Shown here piece by piece: positions 25,796 to 29,456 of a DNA stretch of 29,456 nt. Within the stretch, counting starts at the first letter, position 1; the number at the start of each line of letters is the position of its first letter. A program made the translations under genes and the position numbers. This DNA is from DATELY01 sp035276085 (lineage in GTDB: Bacteria; Pseudomonadota; Gammaproteobacteria; Steroidobacterales; Steroidobacteraceae). A model generated the notes under the pieces. It searched no databases. It saw nothing but the letters and a program-made list of their open reading frames with translations, and had not been told where the DNA came from. Where the stretch lies: contig DATELY010000080.1 in NCBI GenBank assembly GCA_035276085.1, positions 1 to 29,456 on the forward strand. Direction: 5' to 3'.

Positions 25796-26404
25796 GTGAC
25801 CAGCTTTCTGCACGCGCTTGCAACTCAACGGTGGGACGATCACCGCTACTACCACCACAGCCGCATCAACCAATCGCTACACCTTTTCAGCGCGCTGAGC
25901 TTTCTTACGTCCTACATACTCATCTTCATCGATCCGGCGGCCGCTGCGCTCGTGGGCTGGCTGCTGGCGATGGTAAGCCGCCAGGTGGGTCACTTCTTTT
26001 TCGAGCCCAAGGATTACGACTATGTGAATCAGGCGACGCACGCCTACAAGGAGCAGATCAAGGTGGGTTACAACCTGCGCCGCAAAGTGGTCCTGCTGTC
26101 GATCTGGGCTCTGTCACCGCTGGTGTTGTACGTGGACCCGACGTTCTTCGGCCTGTTCGATCCCATCGAGACACAGCATGGGTTCATCCATCAGATGGCG
26201 GCGGTGTGGCTGTGGGTCGGCATCGGCGGGCTGTTGTTCCGCACGGTGCACTTGTTCTTCATCAAGGACGTGCAGACGGGACTCGTGTGGCTCACGAAGA
26301 TCCTCACGGACCCGCTTCACGACATCAAGCTGTATCACCGTGCACCGCTGTTCCTGCTGCAGGGGCAGTGGATCGATCCGATGCATCACGCGCACCGAAA
26401 CTAG
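25796..26404 (+). CDS. His-rich membrane protein, possibly Mpo1-like (DUF962)
   Basis: This 202-residue protein starts at a GTG four bases after a perfect AGGAGG. It has about four hydrophobic segments and clusters of histidines on the flanks: DDHRYYHHSRINQSLH (14-29), RQVGHFFFEP (62-71), ETQHGFIHQ (125-133), HDIKLYHRAP (175-184) and DPMHHAH (194-200). The spacing HxxxxNxxxH followed by GHxxxE matches my memory of Mpo1/YGL010w-type proteins, Fe(II)-dependent dioxygenases that shorten 2-hydroxy fatty acids. A lipid-oxidising membrane enzyme is therefore the best guess. The C-terminal half is longer than the core family and unassigned. It may be co-transcribed with the upstream membrane protein (116-base gap). 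Confidence 0.62.
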   Translation: MTSFLHALATQRWDDHRYYHHSRINQSLHLFSALSFLTSYILIFIDPAAAALVGWLLAMVSRQVGHFFFEPKDYDYVNQATHAYKEQIKVGYNLRRKVVLLSIWALSPLVLYVDPTFFGLFDPIETQHGFIHQMAAVWLWVGIGGLLFRTVHLFFIKDVQTGLVWLTKILTDPLHDIKLYHRAPLFLLQGQWIDPMHHAHRN

Positions 26405-26443
26405 TGTGGTGAGTTGGAAATTCGCGTACGTTCGTCGGCACGC

Positions 26444-26538
26444 AATGGCGTGAGGGCGTCATGGCGAGATGGCGTCAAGCATGATTTCTGACGCCATTAC
26501 GCCATTACGCCATTACGCCATTCCGCCGTTTCGCCATT
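26444..26538. repeat. Inverted arrays of an 8-base repeat (ACGCCATT)
   Basis: Six head-to-tail octamers run from 26491 to 26538: four perfect ACGCCATT units, then CCGCCGTT and TCGCCATT. Just before them, at 26444-26475, four units of the reverse complement occur (AATGGCGT and three variants). The arms are separated by 15 bases, with core pairing ATGGCGTC/GACGCCAT. The whole could fold into a long hairpin after the 26404 stop codon. Confidence 0.9.
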
Positions 26539-26564
26539 TCCTCTGAAACCAGGCTGCGTTCCGT

Positions 26565-26604
26565 CCCCTCCCTTGCGATAGCGGGGGAGGGTTAGGGTGG
26601 GGGC
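26565..26604. repeat. G/C-tract intergenic element
   Basis: CCCTCCC (26566-26572) pairs with GGGAGGG (26585-26591), and a TTAGGGTGGGGG tail follows. Similar pyrimidine-stem, purine-stem elements recur between genes in many proteobacteria. It lies between convergent genes, 20 bases from the aminotransferase stop codon, and may help end transcription from both sides. Confidence 0.45.
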
Positions 26605-26624
26605 GCCTGTGTTTGCCACTGCGA

Positions 26625-28220
26625 TCAAAGACGCTGCGTCAGCATCTCTCTGAAGACGCGGCGTTGGACGGTCCGGTTGGTTTCTCCTTCGGGACACCAC
26701 CACCATCCGTCCGCCTGCATCGCGTTCGCAGCGGCAATGAAGCGGTCAGCAACCGCTGCGAACTCGTCGGCTGTGTAGTTGAGGCTGAAGATCAGGCGTC
26801 CGGTGCCGACCCAGCTCAATGCGAGTCCCTCGGCTCGCAAGTAGTATTGGAGCATCCAGTTGTAGCGACTCGGCTGCGTGTAGCAGATGGTCCAGATGGT
26901 CGAGAGATTGCTGATGCGCAGCGGCAGTCCGGCGTTGGCCAGGCGTTCGTTGAGCTGGCGTGCCCGCTCATCCCACACGGGAAGATCGCGATACAGCGCG
27001 CGCACCTCATCCGTTTCCATACGTTGCAGGAACTCATGCATAGCACCCATCACATAGGGATGCGAGTTGAACGTGCCGCGAGCGAAGCAGATGTCCGCGG
27101 GTCGCTCCTCGCGGAAACGCTTCATCAAGTCGCCGCGCCCGCACAGCACGCCGATGGGCAAGCCGCCGCCAAGCGTTTTGCCGTAAGTGACCACGTCCGC
27201 TCGCACGCCGAAATATTCCTGAGCGCCGCCGAGTGCCAGTCGAAAGCCCACGAAGACTTCATCGAATATCAACACGATTCTGCGCTTGCGGCAGATGTCT
27301 CGCAGTTGCTGCAACCAGTGCGTGTACGCGGCGCGATCGAAGTTCGCGCTGCGGCCGGCAGCAATCAACGTCGAATCGCTGGGCGCTTCACGATTCGGAT
27401 GCAACGCTTGCAACGGGTTGACCAGCACGCAGGCGATATCGCCGCGCTTGCGCAGCACGCGCAGGGTGGCGGCGCTCATTTCCTTGAGCGTGTAGGTTTC
27501 GCGAGCAATCAAGGGATTGCCGACGCCGGGCTGCACGTCGCCCCACCAGCCGTGATAGGCGCCGCAGAAGCGTACGACATGCGTGCGGCCGGTGTGATAG
27601 CGGGCCAGGCGAACGGCCTGCATGACGGCTTCCGTGCCGGACATGTGAAACGAGACTTCGTCGAGTCCCGAGATGGCGCGCAGCCGCTGCACGTTATCGG
27701 CCACCACGGGATGGTAAGCGCCGAGCACCGGACCCAGGCTGCTCACGGCGTCGGCGCCGCGATCGATGCACTGCTTGTAGAAGTCGTTACCGAAGACATT
27801 GACGCCGTACGAACCGGTCAGGTCGTAGAGACGGTTGCCGTCCATATCCGTCACGGTGACGCCGGCGGACTGCTGCAGGAAGGCGCCGACTTTGATGTGA
27901 CGGCGCACGAACCGCCGGAACTGGAATGGCATGCGATAGTTCGCCGTGAATTCCAGGTCCGAGATGGAGTTCTGTACGGTGTGCGTGAGTGCCTGCGTAG
28001 AGCGGAAGCGGGTCGCGTAGAGCTCGGACAGCCGGGAGAATGCAGCGCGGCGTGCTGTCACGATCGGTTCGGGTGCGTCATCGACGCGGAACACGTCGTG
28101 CTCGTCGTATTCGTAGAAAGGGACCAGGCGCGCCAGCCGCCGAGCCATGCGTGGATGGCCGGCCAGAGAGAAACACTTTGCAAGCGACAGTTCCAGCCGC
28201 AGCTGAATCAGTCTCAGCAA
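26625..28220 (-). CDS. Class III (GSA-type) aminotransferase, membrane-anchored
   Basis: This PLP enzyme of at least 531 residues belongs to fold-type I class III. It has SGTEAVM (194-200, phosphate contact), FCGAYHGWW (218-226), Asp320 (LIFDEVFVGFR, binds the PLP ring nitrogen) and Schiff-base Lys348 (TYGKTLGGGLPIG). It most resembles glutamate-1-semialdehyde mutase-like aminotransferases found in natural-product pathways, but has about 110 extra N-terminal residues. The coordinates use a TTG start. The same frame stays open to 28289 and encodes a likely transmembrane helix (IIQYAYYGLGGFAALWLLRL) without any ATG, GTG or TTG, so the real start is unresolved. The substrate is unknown. It is divergent from the decarboxylase gene. 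Confidence 0.82.
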   Translation of the reverse strand: MLRLIQLRLELSLAKCFSLAGHPRMARRLARLVPFYEYDEHDVFRVDDAPEPIVTARRAAFSRLSELYATRFRSTQALTHTVQNSISDLEFTANYRMPFQFRRFVRRHIKVGAFLQQSAGVTVTDMDGNRLYDLTGSYGVNVFGNDFYKQCIDRGADAVSSLGPVLGAYHPVVADNVQRLRAISGLDEVSFHMSGTEAVMQAVRLARYHTGRTHVVRFCGAYHGWWGDVQPGVGNPLIARETYTLKEMSAATLRVLRKRGDIACVLVNPLQALHPNREAPSDSTLIAAGRSANFDRAAYTHWLQQLRDICRKRRIVLIFDEVFVGFRLALGGAQEYFGVRADVVTYGKTLGGGLPIGVLCGRGDLMKRFREERPADICFARGTFNSHPYVMGAMHEFLQRMETDEVRALYRDLPVWDERARQLNERLANAGLPLRISNLSTIWTICYTQPSRYNWMLQYYLRAEGLALSWVGTGRLIFSLNYTADEFAAVADRFIAAANAMQADGWWWCPEGETNRTVQRRVFREMLTQRL

Positions 28221-28327
28221 CCAAAGTGCGGCAAAGCCGCCAAGCCCGTAGTAGGCGTACTGGATGATGGCGCGCTCGTTCAGGTCGATTCAGCCGCTGA
28301 AAGCTACGTGGCGAATCTTGCATATTT

Positions 28328-29203
28328 ATGAAGACGCCCGCTTCGTTGTCCCGCTGGCAGGAGGAACTCAATTTCCTGCTCACCAACCGGATTCCGCGAA
28401 AGTGGCTCACGCGGCTCGTCCGCCGTATCAGCCGCAGCGAACATCCGTGGGTGAAAACCTTGTCGATGGGCTTGTGGCGGCTGTTTGCTGAAGTCGATCT
28501 CAGCGATGCGCGGACGACTGACTTCAGGAGCCTGCACGAGTGCTTCACGCGATCGCTGCGAAATGGCGCGCGTCCTATCGATGGCGATGCGACCCGCTTG
28601 TGCAGCCCGTGCGACGGCATCGTGGTCGCGGCGGGGTCCGTGGACGCAGGCAGCCTGTTGCAGGCGAAGGGGTCGACATACACCTTGCTCGAACTGCTCG
28701 GTGATCCTGCTCTGGTTCGCGAGCTCGAGGAGGGCTGCTACATCACCCTGCGACTCACATCCGGTATGTATCATCGCTTCCACTCGCCCGCGCACTGCAC
28801 GGTGGAGAAGGTCACCCATTTTCCAGGCGACTTGTGGAACGTGAACCCACCCGCGCTGAAGCGCGTGAAAAAGCTGTACTGCCAGAATGAACGCGCTGTG
28901 GTGCAGGCCCGATTGGCATCCTCAAACCAGGTGATTGCACTCGTGCCCGTCGGGGCCATTCTCGTCGGCAGCATCCGCTTGCACTGGCTCGACCTGACGT
29001 TGGGACAGCACTACCGAGGACCACGAACCACGAACTGCCAAGCCTCCTTCGCAAAAGGAGAGGAAATGGGCTGGTTCGAACACGGCTCCACCGTCATCCT
29101 GCTTGCACCGCGCGGATTCGAGCTGTTACCGGTCGTTACGCAGGGCGCGATCGTGAGAATGGGAGCGCCGCTGGTTCGGCTGCCGATGGGGCTTGAGGCT
29201 TGA
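28328..29203 (+). CDS. Phosphatidylserine decarboxylase-family protein
   Basis: This 291-residue protein is a pyruvoyl-dependent decarboxylase proenzyme of the Psd family. Asp96 (SPCDGIVV), His149 and His152 (YHRFHSP) and the self-cleavage serine Ser254 in GST are present, preceded by the family motif KGEEMGWF. The residue before GST is His, not the usual Leu or Phe, and a short PRTTN-containing segment is inserted near 231-238. Cleavage at Gly253-Ser254 would give a pyruvoyl alpha subunit. It may decarboxylate phosphatidylserine or another aminoacyl-type lipid made by the neighbouring enzymes. The ATG has no visible ribosome-binding site. The last codons lie within a heptamer repeat array. 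Confidence 0.85.
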   Translation: MKTPASLSRWQEELNFLLTNRIPRKWLTRLVRRISRSEHPWVKTLSMGLWRLFAEVDLSDARTTDFRSLHECFTRSLRNGARPIDGDATRLCSPCDGIVVAAGSVDAGSLLQAKGSTYTLLELLGDPALVRELEEGCYITLRLTSGMYHRFHSPAHCTVEKVTHFPGDLWNVNPPALKRVKKLYCQNERAVVQARLASSNQVIALVPVGAILVGSIRLHWLDLTLGQHYRGPRTTNCQASFAKGEEMGWFEHGSTVILLAPRGFELLPVVTQGAIVRMGAPLVRLPMGLEA

Positions 29204-29257
29204 GGTTTGAGGCTTGGGGCTTGGGGCTTGGGGCTTGAGGCTTGAGGCTTGAGGCTT
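29188..29257. repeat. Heptamer tandem array (GAGGCTT/GGGGCTT)
   Basis: Ten consecutive seven-base units run without interruption: GGGGCTT, GAGGCTT, GAGGTTT, GAGGCTT, three of GGGGCTT, then three of GAGGCTT. The first units encode the C-terminal GLEA and stop codon of the decarboxylase. Units differ mostly by an A/G alternation at position 2. Confidence 0.95.
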
Positions 29258-29263
29258 GAGACC

Positions 29264-29310
29264 TGGGCCAGAGAGGGAGTCTTTGAATTCTGGCCCAAGC
29301 CCCAAGCCCT
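29264..29310. terminator. Hairpin after the heptamer array
   Basis: TGGGCCAGA (29264-29272) pairs with TCTGGCCCA (29289-29297) around a 16-base loop. AAGCCCCAAGCCC immediately follows and is complementary to the GGGGCTTG units, so the stem can extend into the array. It lies between convergent genes and may act as a bidirectional terminator, but lacks a T-run. Confidence 0.5.
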
Positions 29311-29323
29311 ACTTGCCATCGGC

Positions 29324-29456
29324 TCAACCTTCGGTCAGCTGCGCTGCCCACCACGTATCGAAGCGCTGCTGCGATCGCGAGATTTCCTTGCGTAACCAAT
29401 CACGCAGCCGCAGTACAGCTGCGCGTCGCGCCGTGGCGGCACTGGCGAAGTAGATC
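29324..29456 (-). CDS. C-terminal fragment of a probable LysR-family regulator (runs off window)
   Basis: The last 44 codons of a leftward gene are present, ending at the TGA at 29324. The sequence reads IYFASAATARRAAVLRLRDW then LRKEISRSQQRFDTWWAAQ. A small-residue stretch followed by an AVLRLRDWLRKE-type helix is the usual end of LysR-type transcriptional regulators, especially the GcvA-like group, where a conserved Trp-Leu pair ends the effector domain. The start lies outside the window, so the assignment rests on this tail alone. It converges on the decarboxylase gene across the heptamer array and hairpin. Confidence 0.45.
   Translation of the reverse strand, partial: IYFASAATARRAAVLRLRDWLRKEISRSQQRFDTWWAAQLTEG

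Noticed and set aside
26491..26538. CRISPR-like direct repeats
   Set aside because: Units are 8 bases with no spacers and no cas genes are nearby; this is a simple tandem array.
26625..28220. Putrescine aminotransferase (PatA) partner for patD
   Set aside because: The sequence is GSA-type with a long membrane-anchored N-terminus and lies more than 8 kb from the ydc-like operon, so a link is not supported.
26613..28331. 572-codon open frame antisense to the aminotransferase
   Set aside because: The opposite strand carries all PLP enzyme motifs; this frame has no recognisable domain or ribosome-binding site.

Overview
The window is GC-rich, densely coding bacterial chromosome from a Gram-negative organism. 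It encodes an outer-membrane two-partner secretion pair, lipoproteins with clear lipoboxes and a tRNA gene with an encoded CCA end. A YdcSTUVW-like operon in E. coli gene order, a ParDE module and heptamer/octamer intergenic repeats suggest a gammaproteobacterium, perhaps from the Xanthomonadales, Nevskiales or Steroidobacterales. That placement is inference; no rRNA or other decisive marker is present. There is no prophage, integrase, transposase or CRISPR array.

Layout, left to right. Positions 18-3963, minus strand: a Bcr/CflA-type drug efflux MFS protein, a small c-type cytochrome lipoprotein, and a translationally coupled alpha/beta hydrolase and cytochrome P450 pair. Positions 4195-6089, plus strand: a J-domain protein with its own intrinsic terminator, then a ParD/ParE toxin-antitoxin module with a recognisable promoter and palindromic operator. 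The module lies between two imperfect 38-bp direct repeats. Positions 6103-11484, minus strand: a TpsB transporter and its TpsA filamentous-haemagglutinin-like exoprotein, whose last codons lie inside the second repeat. Positions 11606-12454: a hairpin-rich intergenic region and an unidentified polytopic membrane protein.

Positions 12608-18157, minus strand: a five-gene operon of lipoprotein binding protein, ATPase, two permeases and gamma-aminobutyraldehyde dehydrogenase. It corresponds to E. coli ydcSTUVW and should import a polyamine-like substrate and oxidise the derived aminoaldehyde. Two hairpins after the binding-protein gene probably set subunit stoichiometry. Positions 18595-19865, plus strand: a membrane-anchored histidine-phosphatase-like protein lacking its second catalytic His, a YjbQ protein and tRNA-Ala(CGC). 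A nitronate monooxygenase-like gene follows on the minus strand.

The least explained part is 21222-29203. It holds a large six-hairpin (glucoamylase-fold) protein overlapping a GT4 glycosyltransferase, a polytopic membrane protein of unknown family, a His-rich membrane protein resembling Mpo1-type lipid dioxygenases, a membrane-anchored class III (glutamate-1-semialdehyde type) aminotransferase, and a divergent phosphatidylserine-decarboxylase-family enzyme. Together they look like an undescribed membrane-lipid or glycolipid modification locus. It is bounded by short-unit repeat arrays, and the window ends in the C-terminus of a probable LysR regulator.
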